A DNA stretch of 64,000 bases from Acidomonas methanolica (GCF_004346035.1 NZ_SLZN01000003.1:62001-126000), one strand, 5' to 3'. Counted from the stretch's first letter, positions 33,594 through 43,721 are shown. The notes: generated by a model not told the origin, from the letters alone. Numbers and translations are program-made.

Positions 33594-34364
33594 TCACGCG
33601 TCCAGCGTGACGATCAGCGGCACATGATCCGAGGGCTGGGGCAGGGCGCGGGCCGGGGCGTCGATCCGCGCGCCCTGGAGCCGGTCCGCCAGACGGGGCG
33701 AGAGCAGCGCATGGTCGATCCGCAGGCCGCAATCGCGGTCCCACGCCCCGGCCTGATAGTCCCAGAACGTATAGGCTTTCCCTGCGGGCTGCACGGCGCG
33801 CAACGCATCCGTCAGCCCCAGCCAGCATAGCCGCCGCCACGCCGCGCGGCTCTCCGGACGCAGGAGCGCATCGTCCGGGGAAAGCGCGCCCGGAGCGCAA
33901 TCCACCGCCTCCGGGCAGACATTGTAATCGCCGGCGAGGGCGAAATCCCGCCCCTCGTCAAGTGCGGCGCGGGCATGGGCGTGCAGCGCGGCGAAGAAAT
34001 CCAGCTTCGTGGCGTAGCCCGCCTCGCCGCCCGAATTGCCGTTGGGGAGATAGAGATTGCCCAGCCGCAGCCCGGCGGTTTCCACCTCGATATAGCGCGC
34101 CGATTCGTGATCGAAGCCGGGCAGGCGGCGATGGGTGATCTCGAAAGGCGCACGCGCAAGAATCGCGACCCCGTTATAGGCCTTCTGCCCGGCGATCGCG
34201 ACGTGCCATCCCCGCTCGGCGAAGCTGGCGGGGAACTGGTGCTCCTCGCATTTGATCTCCTGAAGGCAGAGCAGGTCAGGGGTATGGCGGCCGAGCCAGT
34301 CCAGCACGAGCCCCTCGCGCTGGCGCACCGAGTTGATGTTCCAGCTGGCGAATGTGAAGCCCAT
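33594..34364 (-). CDS. xthA: Exodeoxyribonuclease III (AP endonuclease)
   Basis: A 256-residue Mg-dependent nuclease of the EEP superfamily. It opens GFTFASWNINSVRQREG and has LLCLQEIKCEE (metal-binding Glu), the ALAGDYNVCPEAVDC segment, LRIDHALLS and a final SDHVPLIVTL with the catalytic Asp-His. It cleaves DNA at abasic sites and removes 3' blocking groups in base excision repair. It converges on eipB ten bases away. The upstream neighbour erpA starts on the same strand six bases from it, suggesting co-transcription. Confidence 0.94.
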   Translation of the reverse strand: MGFTFASWNINSVRQREGLVLDWLGRHTPDLLCLQEIKCEEHQFPASFAERGWHVAIAGQKAYNGVAILARAPFEITHRRLPGFDHESARYIEVETAGLRLGNLYLPNGNSGGEAGYATKLDFFAALHAHARAALDEGRDFALAGDYNVCPEAVDCAPGALSPDDALLRPESRAAWRRLCWLGLTDALRAVQPAGKAYTFWDYQAGAWDRDCGLRIDHALLSPRLADRLQGARIDAPARALPQPSDHVPLIVTLDA

Positions 34365-34370
34365 GCGCGG

Positions 34371-34742
34371 TCAGGCGAGCGAGAAGCTGGTGCCGCAGCC
34401 GCAGGAGGTCGCGGCGTTCGGGTTGGCGACGGTGAAATGGGCGCCCATCAGCTTGTCCACGAACTGCAATTCCGCGCCGCGCAGCAGATCCATGCTGACG
34501 GGATCGACGATCACCGTCGCGTCCCCCGCCTCGATCACCACGTCATCTGGCGCGCGCCGGGCGTCGAGCCTGAAGCTGTACTGGAAGCCGTTGCACCCGC
34601 CGGACTCCACCGCCACGCGAAGGGCGATCCCCTCTTGGGCCGCTTGCTGCGCCCCTTGCTGCGCGACGATCTCCGCGATCCGCGCTGCGGCGGCGGATGA
34701 GACGGAGAAAGCGGCGGGGGAGACGGGCATGGTCTGGCTCAT
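34371..34742 (-). CDS. erpA: A-type iron-sulfur carrier (ErpA/HesB)
   Basis: A 123-residue carrier of the IscA/ErpA family. The Cys ligands are visible: GGCNGFQYSF in the middle and SCGCGTSF at the end. The core strands and DPVSMDLLRGAELQFVD match the family. It delivers [2Fe-2S] or [4Fe-4S] clusters to apo-proteins in the cytoplasm. ATG 34742 (MSQTMPVS) fits better than the upstream ATG 34751. It lies seven bases before xthA. The divergent dgt gene is 200 bases away. Confidence 0.9.
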   Translation of the reverse strand: MSQTMPVSPAAFSVSSAAAARIAEIVAQQGAQQAAQEGIALRVAVESGGCNGFQYSFRLDARRAPDDVVIEAGDATVIVDPVSMDLLRGAELQFVDKLMGAHFTVANPNAATSCGCGTSFSLA

Positions 34743-34941
34743 GGACTCCATATAGTCTCGCTTCGCCGGGACTCAAAGAGTATCGTCGGACGGAAAGGTC
34801 GTGTTCCGGTTCGACGTTCGAGCGGAGCCGCAGGCTCCCGGACCTCAGCGAGGGTTTTCTCAGCAGGGTTTCCGGGAGGCGATCGCCCCTGACGGGTGCG
34901 GAGCCCTTGCGTGACGACCGACGGCAGCAGAGGACGGCGAC

Positions 34942-36123
34942 ATGGCGGAACAGGATGTGGCTCCCTACGCGGTCCGGACCGGGCAGGCGCGCGGGCGTCT
35001 GTATGAGGAAGCCGAATCGCCCGCCCGCTCGCCCTGGCAGCGGGATCGCGACCGTATCCTGCATTCGGCCGGGTTTCGCACCCTGCAATACAAGACGCAG
35101 GTCTTCATCAATCATGAAGGGGATTTCTTCCGCACCCGCCTGACCCATTCGCTGGAAGTCGCGCAGATCGCGCGCTCCGTCGCCCGACAGCTCCGGCTGA
35201 ACGAGGATCTGACCGAGGCGCTGGCGCTGGCGCATGATCTCGGTCACACACCTTTCGGCCATGCGGGCGAGGACGCGCTGAAGCTCGCCATGCAGGATTG
35301 GGGCGGATTCGACCACAACACCCAGTCCATCCGGCTCGTGACGCTGCTGGAAGGACGCTACAACGCCTTTGACGGGCTGAATCTCACCTGGGAGACGCTG
35401 GAAGGGCTGGCCAAGCATAACGGGCCTGTGACGGACCCGTCGCCCTATCTGCGCGACTACGATTCCCGTCATCATCTGGCGCTGCACAGCTTTGCCTCGG
35501 CGGAGGCGCAACTCGCCGCGCTGGCGGACGACATCGCCTATCACGGGCATGATCTCGATGACGGCCTGCGCGCCGGGCTCCTGCAACTCGACGATCTGGA
35601 GGGGCTCCCCGTCGTCGGCGCGGCGCTCGCCTCGGCGCGGGCGGGCGCGACGGCGGCGAACAGGTCGACGGACCGCTACGACCGGGACCGGCGCGTCCGC
35701 CACGAGACGGTGCGCCGTATCATCGACGCTCTGGCCAGCGATCTCACCGCGCGCACCCGCGCCAATCTCGCCGCCCTCGACCCGCGCTCCGCCGACGATA
35801 TCCGCAACGCACCGTTCCCCGTCGTCGCCTACGGCCCGGAGATGACGGAGGCCAACGCGGCGATCCGCGCCTTTCTCTACGAACGAATGTACCGGCACTG
35901 GAAGGTCAACCGCATGACCCGCAAGGCGCGCGAGGCGACGATGCGGATTTTCACCGTGCTGACGGAGGAACCGCGCCTGCTGCCGGACGGATGGCGTGTG
36001 AAGGCGGAGGCCGCCGATGGCGCGGGCATGCGCCGCGTGGTTGCCGATTACATCGCCGGAATGACGGACCGATTCGCCATCGACGAACATCGACGGTTGA
36101 CGGAACTCACCGTGCTGGGCTGA
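34942..36123 (+). CDS. dgt: dNTP triphosphohydrolase, dGTPase type
   Basis: A 393-residue HD-domain enzyme that hydrolyses dGTP (or other dNTPs) to the nucleoside and triphosphate. The HD motif is visible as LALAHDLGHTPFGHAGEDAL, preceded by the conserved RTRLTHSLEVAQIARSVAR, and followed by ADDIAYHGHDLDDG, which carries another metal ligand. It matches the short dGTPase-like type of alphaproteobacteria. Start at 34942 is the first ATG before the conserved RDRILHSAGFRTLQYKTQVF region. It is followed by argS 61 bases later on the same strand. Confidence 0.93.
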   Translation: MAEQDVAPYAVRTGQARGRLYEEAESPARSPWQRDRDRILHSAGFRTLQYKTQVFINHEGDFFRTRLTHSLEVAQIARSVARQLRLNEDLTEALALAHDLGHTPFGHAGEDALKLAMQDWGGFDHNTQSIRLVTLLEGRYNAFDGLNLTWETLEGLAKHNGPVTDPSPYLRDYDSRHHLALHSFASAEAQLAALADDIAYHGHDLDDGLRAGLLQLDDLEGLPVVGAALASARAGATAANRSTDRYDRDRRVRHETVRRIIDALASDLTARTRANLAALDPRSADDIRNAPFPVVAYGPEMTEANAAIRAFLYERMYRHWKVNRMTRKAREATMRIFTVLTEEPRLLPDGWRVKAEAADGAGMRRVVADYIAGMTDRFAIDEHRRLTELTVLG

Positions 36124-36183
36124 TTAGGGCTGCCTGAGAGGGCTTTGCGCCTCTTTCACCTCGCCCGATGGAACAAGGTCTCG

Positions 36184-37986
36184 ATGTCCGACACGCCCGC
36201 CAACGCCGATTGTCTCTTTGCGCGCATCCTTGCCGAGGTGCGCGCGGCGTTGCGCGGTCTCTTGCCGGACATGCCGGAGGAGATCGTCGCCCGCGTGGAG
36301 GTCACGCCCGCGCGTGACCCCGCCCATGGCGACATGGCGACCAACGCGGCCCTGCTGGCCGCGAAGCCCGCGGGCCGCAAGCCGGTGGAGATCGCCCGCG
36401 ATCTCGCCGCCGCACTGGCCGCGAAACCCGGCATCGCCCGCGCCGAGCCTGCGGGGCCGGGCTTCGTCAACCTGACGCTGGAGCCAGCGGCGTTGCAGTC
36501 CATCGTCCCGCTCGTGCTGGGCCGGGGCGAGAATTTCGGACAGTCGGCCATCGGCGCGGGTCGCCGGGTGAATGTCGAATATGTCTCCGCCAATCCGACG
36601 GGCCCGATGCATGTCGGCCATGCGCGCGGCGCGGTGGTGGGCGACGCGCTGGCCAATCTGCTCGAACGTACCGGCCATGCGGTGACGAAGGAATATTACG
36701 TCAACGACGCGGGCGCGCAGGTGACGGCGCTGGCCTGGGCCGCCTACTGGCGGTATCTCCAGGCCATCGGCACGCCGGTCGACGAGGAAACGTTCGCCGC
36801 CCTCACGCCGACCGGGCTGCAATATGGCGGGGAGTATCTCGTTCCCGTCGGAAGGAAGCTGGCCGAAGATCACGGCGAGGCGCTGGCCGCGCCCGGCAGG
36901 CTGCCCGCCGGTCCGGCCGTCTGGTTCGATGTCGTGAAGGCGGAAACCCTGACGCTCATGATGGCGGGCATCCGCGAGGATCTCGCGCTGCTCGGCATCC
37001 GGCACGAGGTGTTTTCCAGCGAGGCCGAGGTGCTCGCCAGCGGACAGGTCGATACCGCCATCGCGGCGCTGGAGGCCAAGGGGCTGCTCTATGAGGGCGT
37101 CCTGGAGCCGCCCAAGGGCAAGACGCCGGAGGACTGGGAGCCGCGCCCGCAGACGCTCTTCCGCTCCACGCAGTTCGGCGACGACACGGATCGCGCCCTG
37201 CGGAAATCCGACGGCACCAACACCTATTTCGCCAACGATATCGGCTATCACGCCCAGAAGGCGCGCGACGCCGACCTGCTGATCGACGTGCTGGGGGCCG
37301 ATCATGGCGGCTATGTCTCGCGGATGCGTGCGGCGGTGCAGGCGCTCACGGACGGGCGGACGGCGTTCGAGGTCGTGCTCTGCCAGATCGTCCGCATCGT
37401 CAAGGGCGGCGAGCCCGTCCGCATGTCCAAGCGCGCGGGCACCTTCGTCACCATGCGCGAACTGATCGAGGAGGTCGGGCGCGGCGCGGTGCGCTTTACC
37501 ATGCTGACCCGCAAGGCCGACGCGCAGATGGAGTTCGACCTCGACATGGTCGTGGCCCAGACGCGGGACAACCCGGTCTTCTACGTGCAATATGCCCATG
37601 CGCGCTGCTGCTCCGTCCTGCGCGGGGCGCGGGAGATGTTCGGGGTGGAGATCACGGCGCCCGAGAGCCTCGCGGCGGCGGAGACCGCGCTGCTCACCTC
37701 CGAGGCGGAACTCGCGGTGCTGCGCCGCATCGCGTCCTTTCCGCGTGTGGTCGAAGGGGCCGCGCTGGCGCGGGAGCCGCATCGCATCGCCTATTTCTGC
37801 GGCGAACTGGCGGGCGATTTCCACGCGCTCTGGAACAAGGGGCGGGAGGATACGGCCTTGCGCTTCCTGCATGAGACGGACAGGGCGGCCAGCCTCGCCA
37901 AGATCGCGCTGGTCGAGGCCGTGGCGGTGACGCTGCGTGCCGCGCTGGCGATTCTCGGCGTCGAGCCGCTTGAGGAACTGCGATGA
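36184..37986 (+). CDS. argS: Arginyl-tRNA synthetase
   Basis: A 600-residue class I synthetase. It has VEYVSANPTGPMHVGHARGA with the HIGH-type motif (HVGH), the KMSK counterpart RMSKRAGTFVTM, and the C-terminal DALR anticodon-binding domain (RAASLAKIALVEAVAVTL). It charges tRNA-Arg. ATG 36184 follows GGAACAAGGTCTCG. The stop overlaps the next start (ATGA at 37983-37986), so it is translationally coupled to the SPOR protein. Confidence 0.97.
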   Translation: MSDTPANADCLFARILAEVRAALRGLLPDMPEEIVARVEVTPARDPAHGDMATNAALLAAKPAGRKPVEIARDLAAALAAKPGIARAEPAGPGFVNLTLEPAALQSIVPLVLGRGENFGQSAIGAGRRVNVEYVSANPTGPMHVGHARGAVVGDALANLLERTGHAVTKEYYVNDAGAQVTALAWAAYWRYLQAIGTPVDEETFAALTPTGLQYGGEYLVPVGRKLAEDHGEALAAPGRLPAGPAVWFDVVKAETLTLMMAGIREDLALLGIRHEVFSSEAEVLASGQVDTAIAALEAKGLLYEGVLEPPKGKTPEDWEPRPQTLFRSTQFGDDTDRALRKSDGTNTYFANDIGYHAQKARDADLLIDVLGADHGGYVSRMRAAVQALTDGRTAFEVVLCQIVRIVKGGEPVRMSKRAGTFVTMRELIEEVGRGAVRFTMLTRKADAQMEFDLDMVVAQTRDNPVFYVQYAHARCCSVLRGAREMFGVEITAPESLAAAETALLTSEAELAVLRRIASFPRVVEGAALAREPHRIAYFCGELAGDFHALWNKGREDTALRFLHETDRAASLAKIALVEAVAVTLRAALAILGVEPLEELR

Positions 37987-38906
37987 GCGACAGCTTCGAC
38001 CGCACCGGAGACCGTCCCACCGGGGACCGTCTGGCCCGGGACGATCGTGACGGGCCGCGCCGCCCGCCGGACAGCAACGCCGCCCGCGCGCGGGAGCGGC
38101 TGAGCGCGGATTATGACGAGGAGGACACGCCGCGCCGCCGTTCCGGGCAAGGCGGGGTTCTCGCCGGTCTGCTGGGCTCGGACGCCCTGACCCGGAGGCT
38201 GGCCTATGGTGCGGGAGGCGTCGCCGCCCTGCTGATCCTGGCGATCGGCGGCTGGTCGGTCTTCGGTCCGCGCCAGAGCGGCATTCCCGTCATCGGTCCG
38301 CCGGACTGGCCCGCGCGTGACAAGCCCGCCGATCCGGGCGGCATGCAGATCATGACCAATGATGACGGGCAGGTGGACACGACCGGGCAGGGCGAGGCGC
38401 ATCTCGCGCCGGGGCCGGAACAGCCGCGTCCGGACGCGCTGGCCCAGCAATATGGCGCCGCCGCCGGTCAGGCCGCGCCGAAGACCGTCCCTGCGTCTCC
38501 GTCTCCGTCCCCCGCCGCGCCGAAACCTGCCGCGCCTGCCGCCGGGATGCCTGTTCCCGAGGTCGCGAAGTCGTCGGTTGCCGCTGCTCAGCCCACCATT
38601 GCCCCACCCGCCGCTGCGCCTTCCGCCGCCGCCCCGGCGGCCGCCGCGCCGCAGCCGGACGGGAAGTTCATGGTGCAACTCGCGGCGCTCGACAGCGCGG
38701 CGGAGGCGCATCGCCAGTGGGACACGCTCCAGCATCAGGCGCCGGAGCTGTTCGGCACGCGCGCGCCGCTGATCGAAACCGTCACGCGCGAGGGGCGCAC
38801 CTATTACCGCCTGCGGCTGCGCGGGTTCGAGAGCGTCGCGGCAGCCCGCGCTTTCTGCATCAAGGCGCATGCCCGCAGCATCGCCTGCACCCCGGCGCAG
38901 TTCTGA
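37983..38906 (+). CDS. SPOR-domain membrane protein
   Basis: A 307-residue protein with a cytoplasmic Asp/Arg-rich N-terminus (~65 residues), one membrane segment (LAYGAGGVAALLILAIGGW), a long Pro/Ala-rich periplasmic linker (~115-215), and a C-terminal SPOR domain (FMVQLAALDSAAEAHRQWD to RSIACTPAQF). SPOR domains bind septal peptidoglycan lacking stem peptides and target cell division proteins, as in FtsN and DedD. It is coupled to argS by a four-base overlap and to scpA by seven bases, as often seen in alphaproteobacteria. The specific cell-division role is inferred. Confidence 0.88.
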   Translation: MSDSFDRTGDRPTGDRLARDDRDGPRRPPDSNAARARERLSADYDEEDTPRRRSGQGGVLAGLLGSDALTRRLAYGAGGVAALLILAIGGWSVFGPRQSGIPVIGPPDWPARDKPADPGGMQIMTNDDGQVDTTGQGEAHLAPGPEQPRPDALAQQYGAAAGQAAPKTVPASPSPSPAAPKPAAPAAGMPVPEVAKSSVAAAQPTIAPPAAAPSAAAPAAAAPQPDGKFMVQLAALDSAAEAHRQWDTLQHQAPELFGTRAPLIETVTREGRTYYRLRLRGFESVAAARAFCIKAHARSIACTPAQF

Positions 38907-38914
38907 GACCGCGC

Positions 38915-39715
38915 GTGGCCTCGGAACTGCCTGCCGCGCCGGTTCCCTCGGCTCCCCATCTCTCTCTCGACGGGTTCGAGGGACCGCTGGACCTGCTGCT
39001 CGACCTGGCCCGCGCCCAGAAGGTCGATCTCGCGCGCATCTCGATCCTGCAACTGGTCGAACAGTATCTGGCCGTGGTGGAGCAGGCCCGCGCCGTCAGG
39101 CTGGAGCTGGCGGCGGACTGGCTGGTCATGGCCGCGTGGCTGGCATGGCTCAAATCCCGCCTCCTGCTTCCCGCCGACGAGACGGGCGAGGCCGAGGCGG
39201 AAGAGGCGGCCGGGGTGCTGCATGAGCGTCTCGTCGAGCTTGAGGCGATGCGCGAGGCCGCGCGCTGGCTGAACGAGCGTCCGCGCCTCGGGATCGACGT
39301 TCATGCGCGCGGGCGGGAGGAGACCCTGACCGAGATCGACCGGACCGGCCTGCGCGTGGACCTGTCGGGGTTGATCGGGGCCTATCTCGGCGTCATGCGG
39401 CGACGCGGGCGGAAGCGGCGTTACGCGCCGCGCCGCTTCTCCTATTGGACCGTGAGCCAGGCCGCCGCCGCCTTGCGCCGCCTCCTGAATGCGCCGGACG
39501 TGGCGGGGTGGCAAAGTCTGGAGTCGCTCGTGCCGGATGAGGAGGAAACGCCCGAGGCGCGCCGCGCGGCCTTGGCCGGGGCGCTGGTGGCGGGGCTGGA
39601 AATGGCGAAGGGCGGCGAAGTGGAATTGCGGCAGGATGCGGCGTTCGCCGCGATCCTCCTGCGCAGGCCGGAAATGGGCGCGCCGGGCTTGACGGCGGGC
39701 GGAGACGCGGCGTGA
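38915..39715 (+). CDS. scpA: Chromosome segregation and condensation protein ScpA
   Basis: A 266-residue kleisin. It opens HLSLDGFEGPLDLLLDLARA and QKVDLARISILQLVEQYL, the ScpA signature; then WLVMAAWLAWLKSRLLLP. The C-terminal winged helix ends with VELRQDAAFAAILLR. ScpA and ScpB form the condensin complex with SMC to compact and segregate the chromosome. GTG 38915 is the start. It ends four bases inside scpB. Confidence 0.93.
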   Translation: MASELPAAPVPSAPHLSLDGFEGPLDLLLDLARAQKVDLARISILQLVEQYLAVVEQARAVRLELAADWLVMAAWLAWLKSRLLLPADETGEAEAEEAAGVLHERLVELEAMREAARWLNERPRLGIDVHARGREETLTEIDRTGLRVDLSGLIGAYLGVMRRRGRKRRYAPRRFSYWTVSQAAAALRRLLNAPDVAGWQSLESLVPDEEETPEARRAALAGALVAGLEMAKGGEVELRQDAAFAAILLRRPEMGAPGLTAGGDAA

Positions 39716-40308
39716 GCGACCTGTCACGCAAGATCGAGGCGCTGATCTTCGCCAGCGCCGAGCCGGTCGGCGACCATGTGATCCGCGCGCTGGTGGAGGG
39801 GCAGGGCGGCGATCCGGTGGAGAGTTCCGCACTGGTGCCCACGCTGATCGCCGCCATTCGCGGGCGGTATGAGGATCATGGCGTCGAACTGGTCGAGGTC
39901 GCGAAGGGCTGGCAGTTCCGCACGCGCCCCGAACTGGCCGGGGCCCTGACGACGGTCGTCGAGAAACCGCGCCGCCTGAGCCGCGCGGCGATGGAGGCGC
40001 TCGCCGTGATCGCCTATCATCAGCCCTGCACGCGGGCCGAGATCGAGGCGATACGCGGCGTCACGCTCAGCCAGACGGTGCTCGACGCGTTGCTGGAGGA
40101 CGGGCTGATCGTGCCGAAGGGACGCAAGGACGTGCCGGGCCGGCCCGTTCTCTGGGGCACTTCCGCCGGGTTCCTCGCCGCGTTCGGTCTGCGCGATCTC
40201 GCCGCCCTGCCGCGGCGGGAGGAATTGCTGGTCGATCCCGCGGCGCTCGTCGAAGCGCCGGAGCCGGAGACTCAGCCAGAGACTGGAGCGAAGACGGGCG
40301 ATGTTTGA
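39712..40308 (+). CDS. scpB: Chromosome segregation and condensation protein ScpB
   Basis: A 198-residue dimeric winged-helix protein. It begins LSRKIEALIFASAEPV and has the LSRAAMEALAVIAYHQPCTRAEIEAIRG segment, then VLDALLEDGLIVPKGRKDVP and GRPVLWGTSAGFLAAFGLRDL, the ScpB hallmarks. It binds ScpA in the SMC condensin. GTG 39712 overlaps the scpA stop. The last eight bases overlap the tatB start. Confidence 0.94.
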   Translation: MSDLSRKIEALIFASAEPVGDHVIRALVEGQGGDPVESSALVPTLIAAIRGRYEDHGVELVEVAKGWQFRTRPELAGALTTVVEKPRRLSRAAMEALAVIAYHQPCTRAEIEAIRGVTLSQTVLDALLEDGLIVPKGRKDVPGRPVLWGTSAGFLAAFGLRDLAALPRREELLVDPAALVEAPEPETQPETGAKTGDV

Positions 40309-40807
40309 TTTTTCCTGGTCCGAAATCGCGATCATCGTCATCGTCGCGCTGGTGTTCATCCGTCCCGCCGATCTTCCCGTCGCCCTGCGCGCCCTGAGTC
40401 GCGGCGTCAGGGCCGTCCGCCGGATGGCCGCCGAGTTCCAAGGCCATGTGGACGAGATGGTGCGCGAGGCCGATATGGGCGAGGTGCGCGAGCAGTTCCG
40501 CGACCTGCGTCGTTTCGACCTGCGCACGAAAGTCGAACGGGCGATCGACGCCGACGGCACGCTGCGCCGGAGCTTCGAGCCGCCGCCGTCGCTCTCGCTC
40601 GCGCCTCCGCTCGCCCCCCCGCCGGTTCTTCCGGCGCCTGAGCCCGAACCCGTCGAAGCGCCCGCCATTCTGCCCCCGTCCACGGCGCGGCGTCTGGCGC
40701 GCGAGCGGGAGCGCTGGTATCCGCCTTCCATTCTTCCGCCCGTCATGGTGCAGCACGGCAGCCGCCGTGTCCGCCTCGGCGCGCCGGAAGGGGAAGAGAG
40801 GGAGTAG
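40301..40807 (+). CDS. tatB: Twin-arginine translocase subunit TatB
   Basis: A 168-residue protein. It starts MFDFSWSEIAIIVIVALVFI, the membrane helix with the typical Glu early in the helix, then RPADLPVALRALSRG. In most TatB proteins this reads FGPxxLP; here an Arg stands before the Pro. A long amphipathic helix follows (VRRMAAEFQGHVDEMVREAD), then a Pro-rich tail. Position between scpB and tatC, and length, favour TatB rather than TatA. It forms the receptor for twin-arginine signal peptides with TatC. The start overlaps scpB by eight bases. Confidence 0.88.
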   Translation: MFDFSWSEIAIIVIVALVFIRPADLPVALRALSRGVRAVRRMAAEFQGHVDEMVREADMGEVREQFRDLRRFDLRTKVERAIDADGTLRRSFEPPPSLSLAPPLAPPPVLPAPEPEPVEAPAILPPSTARRLARERERWYPPSILPPVMVQHGSRRVRLGAPEGEERE

Positions 40808-40814
40808 GCCGCCG

Positions 40815-41603
40815 ATGGCGCAGGACGAGGACAGCATCGACGACCAGCCCATGCCGCTGCTCGATCATCTGATCGAGTTGCGCAGGCGGCTGATCTGGTC
40901 GCTGGCGACCTTCATCGTCGCCTTCCTGATCTGCTACCATTTTTCCGGCCGAATCTATCTCTTCCTCGCCGAGCCGTTGGGCGACATCATGCGCCAGCAG
41001 GGGCAGGAGCCGCATCTGATCTATACGGCGCTGACGGAGGCCTTCTTCACCTATCTCCGCGTGGCGCTGTTCGGCGCGATGTTCCTGTCCTTCCCGATGA
41101 TTGCGATCCAGGCCTGGATCTTCATCGCGCCGGGGCTGTACCGTAGCGAGAAGCGCGCCTTCGCGCCCTTCCTGATCGCGACGCCCGTTCTGTTCCTGCT
41201 CGGCGGCGCGCTGGCCTATTATTTCATCTTCCCCATGGCCTGGCGGTTCTTCCTCTCTTTCCAGAACACCGGCGGCGCGGCGGGGCCGGGCGGCGTGCAT
41301 ATCGAGTTGCAGGCCAAGGTCTCGGAATATCTCGCTCTGGTCGAGAAGCTCATCCTGGCCTTCGGCATCGCCTTCGAACTGCCCGTCGTCCTCACGCTTC
41401 TGGCGAAGGTGGGACTCGTGACGTCCGCCCAGTTGCGGCGTTTCCGGCGCTACGGATATGTGTGCGCCTTCGTCGTCGCGGCGATTCTCGCGCCGCCGGA
41501 CGCGATCACCATGGTCGGGCTGGCCGTGCCGCTCATCGCGCTCTATGAGATTTCCATTCTCTCGGCCCGGCTCGTCGAGCCGCGCGCCGAGGCCGAACCG
41601 TAA
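40815..41603 (+). CDS. tatC: Sec-independent translocase TatC
   Basis: A 262-residue protein with six membrane segments. It has [20 protein letters not shown] (the conserved HL.ELR.R start), [34 protein letters not shown] and the [25 protein letters not shown] ending. It recognises the twin-arginine motif and forms the core of the Tat export complex with TatB. The gene for TatA is not adjacent. ATG 40815 lies seven bases past the tatB stop. Confidence 0.95.
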   Translation: MAQDEDSIDDQPMPLLDHLIELRRRLIWSLATFIVAFLICYHFSGRIYLFLAEPLGDIMRQQGQEPHLIYTALTEAFFTYLRVALFGAMFLSFPMIAIQAWIFIAPGLYRSEKRAFAPFLIATPVLFLLGGALAYYFIFPMAWRFFLSFQNTGGAAGPGGVHIELQAKVSEYLALVEKLILAFGIAFELPVVLTLLAKVGLVTSAQLRRFRRYGYVCAFVVAAILAPPDAITMVGLAVPLIALYEISILSARLVEPRAEAEP

Positions 41604-41632
41604 CCCCGAACCCGCTCCCGGGAGCCCGCATC

Positions 41633-42904
41633 ATGCACGACCTGCGCGCCCTTCGCGCCGATCCGGCGGCCTTCGACGCCGCACTTGCCCGACGGGGACT
41701 GGAGCCGGCCGCCGCCGCGCTTCTGGCGCTGGACGAGCAGCGCCGCGCGGCGCTTCAGGCGTTGCAGGAGCAGCAGGCCCGGCGCAAGACTCTCTCGCGC
41801 GACATCGGTCAGGCGAAGAAGGCGGGCGCGGATACCGCCGCGCTGGAGGCAAAGGCCATCGCGCTGCGCGACGGGATCGCCGGGCTGGAGGCGCGCGCCG
41901 CCGCCCTGGAGACCGAAATCGGCGAGGGGCTCGCCCGTCTGCCGAACCGCCTCGACCCCTCCGTGCCGGAGGGTCCGGACGAGACGGCGAACGTGACCCT
42001 CAAGCAGGTCGGCGCGCCGCGCGCGTTTCCCTTCACGCCGCGCCAGCATTTCGAGCTGGGCGAGGCGCTGGGGATGATGGATTTCCCGACCGCCGCCAAA
42101 CTTTCCGGCGCGCGGTTCACCGTGCTGCGCGGCGCGCTGGCCCGGCTCGAACGCGCGTTGGGCCAGTTCATGCTGGACGTGCATACCGGCGAATTCGGCT
42201 ACAGCGAGACCGGCGTCCCGCTGCTGGTGAACGACGCCGCGATGTATGGCACGGACAAGCTGCCGAAATTCGCCGAGGAGTCCTTCCGCACGGAGGACGG
42301 CCGCTGGCTGATCCCCACGGCCGAGGTGCCGCTGACGGCCAGCGTCGCGGGGGAGATTCTCGATGCGCGGCGGCTGCCCCTGCGCATGACGGCGCTTTCC
42401 GCCTGCTTCCGTTCCGAGGCCGGATCGGCGGGGCGGGATGTGCGCGGGATGCTGCGCCAGCATCAGTTCAGCAAGGTGGAACTCGTTTCCGTCACCCTGC
42501 CGGAGGAGAGCGACGCGGAGCATGAGCGGATGACTCTCTGCGCGGAAACGATTCTGGAACGACTCGACATTCCCTACCGCCGCCAGTTGCTCTGCGCCGG
42601 GGATACGGGTTTCGGCGCGGCCAAGACCTATGATCTCGAAGCCTGGTTGCCGGGGCAGGGCGCGTGGCGGGAGATTTCCTCCTGCTCCAACACGCGCGAT
42701 TTTCAGGCCCGCCGCATGAACGCGCGCTATCGTGGCGCCGAAGGGCCGGTCTTCGTCCATACGCTGAACGGCTCCGGCCTCGCCGTCGGGCGCACGCTGA
42801 TCGCGGTGATGGAGACGTATCAGCAGGAAGACGGCAGCATCGCGGTGCCGGAGGTCCTGCGACAGTATATGGGGGGTCTGGCGCGGATCACGGCGCAGGG
42901 CTGA
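41633..42904 (+). CDS. serS: Seryl-tRNA synthetase
   Basis: A 423-residue class II synthetase. The N-terminal ~110 residues form the antiparallel coiled coil that grips the long variable arm of tRNA-Ser. The catalytic core has [20 protein letters not shown] (motif 2 region), [20 protein letters not shown] and a final [19 protein letters not shown] with the class II Arg. It also charges tRNA-Sec in organisms that have it. Nothing unusual. Confidence 0.97.
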   Translation: MHDLRALRADPAAFDAALARRGLEPAAAALLALDEQRRAALQALQEQQARRKTLSRDIGQAKKAGADTAALEAKAIALRDGIAGLEARAAALETEIGEGLARLPNRLDPSVPEGPDETANVTLKQVGAPRAFPFTPRQHFELGEALGMMDFPTAAKLSGARFTVLRGALARLERALGQFMLDVHTGEFGYSETGVPLLVNDAAMYGTDKLPKFAEESFRTEDGRWLIPTAEVPLTASVAGEILDARRLPLRMTALSACFRSEAGSAGRDVRGMLRQHQFSKVELVSVTLPEESDAEHERMTLCAETILERLDIPYRRQLLCAGDTGFGAAKTYDLEAWLPGQGAWREISSCSNTRDFQARRMNARYRGAEGPVFVHTLNGSGLAVGRTLIAVMETYQQEDGSIAVPEVLRQYMGGLARITAQG

Positions 42905-42935
42905 GCGGAGACCATTCCGCGGAAAGGGGGAAGAT

Positions 42936-43721
42936 ATGAGCGGCGGATATGGCGGCAGCACCAAACGTCTGGCCTTTCTAGCCGCCGATACCCCACAGGC
43001 GCGCGAACTGCGCCAGAAACTCGTCGCGGCCTATGGCGACGTGCCCTTGATCAAGGCGGATATAGCCGTCTGCCTGGGCGGGGACGGTTTCCTGCTCGAA
43101 GCCATGCACCGGGTTCTGTCGCATAATATTCCGGTGTACGGAATGAATTGCGGATCGGTCGGTTTCCTCATGAATCCCGCGCATGAGGACGATCTGCGCG
43201 ACCGTCTCGCCCGCGCCCAGCCGACACGTCTGCATCCCTTGCGTATGGTCGCCTGGGACACGCGCGGCACCGCCCATGAAGCGCTGGCGTTCAACGACGT
43301 GTTCCTGTTCCGCCAGACGCGTCAGGCCGCCAAGATCCGCATCGAGATCGACGGGCGGGAACGCATGGAGGAGCTGGTCTGCGACGGGGTGATCGTCGCC
43401 ACCCCGGCGGGATCGACGGCCTACAACCTGTCCGCCCACGGCCCCATCGTGCCGCTGACGGCCAATCTCCTGCCGTTGACCCCGATCTCGGCCTTTCGTC
43501 CCCGCCGCTGGCGCGGGGCGCTCCTGCCTTCCACCGCCATCGTGGAATTTTTCCTGCTGGAGGCAGGCAAGCGCCCGGCGGCGGCCGTGGCGGACTTCAC
43601 CGAGGTGCGGCATGTCCACCGCGTCATGGTGCGGGAGGACAAATCCCTTTCGACCACCGTCCTTTTCGACCCGGATCACGGGCTGTCGGAACGTATCATC
43701 GCCGAACAGTTCATCGGGTAG
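42936..43721 (+). CDS. nadK: NAD kinase
   Basis: A 261-residue kinase that makes NADP from NAD with ATP or polyphosphate. It has the GGDG signature within [14 protein letters not shown] (~48-60), [14 protein letters not shown], and the later [20 protein letters not shown] with the conserved Gly-Ser-Thr-Ala-Tyr region. Its start follows AAAGGGGGAAGAT. It is the last gene of the argS-nadK run; a GCAGCCGGCTGC palindrome at 43729-43740 lies just after it. Confidence 0.94.
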   Translation: MSGGYGGSTKRLAFLAADTPQARELRQKLVAAYGDVPLIKADIAVCLGGDGFLLEAMHRVLSHNIPVYGMNCGSVGFLMNPAHEDDLRDRLARAQPTRLHPLRMVAWDTRGTAHEALAFNDVFLFRQTRQAAKIRIEIDGRERMEELVCDGVIVATPAGSTAYNLSAHGPIVPLTANLLPLTPISAFRPRRWRGALLPSTAIVEFFLLEAGKRPAAAVADFTEVRHVHRVMVREDKSLSTTVLFDPDHGLSERIIAEQFIG

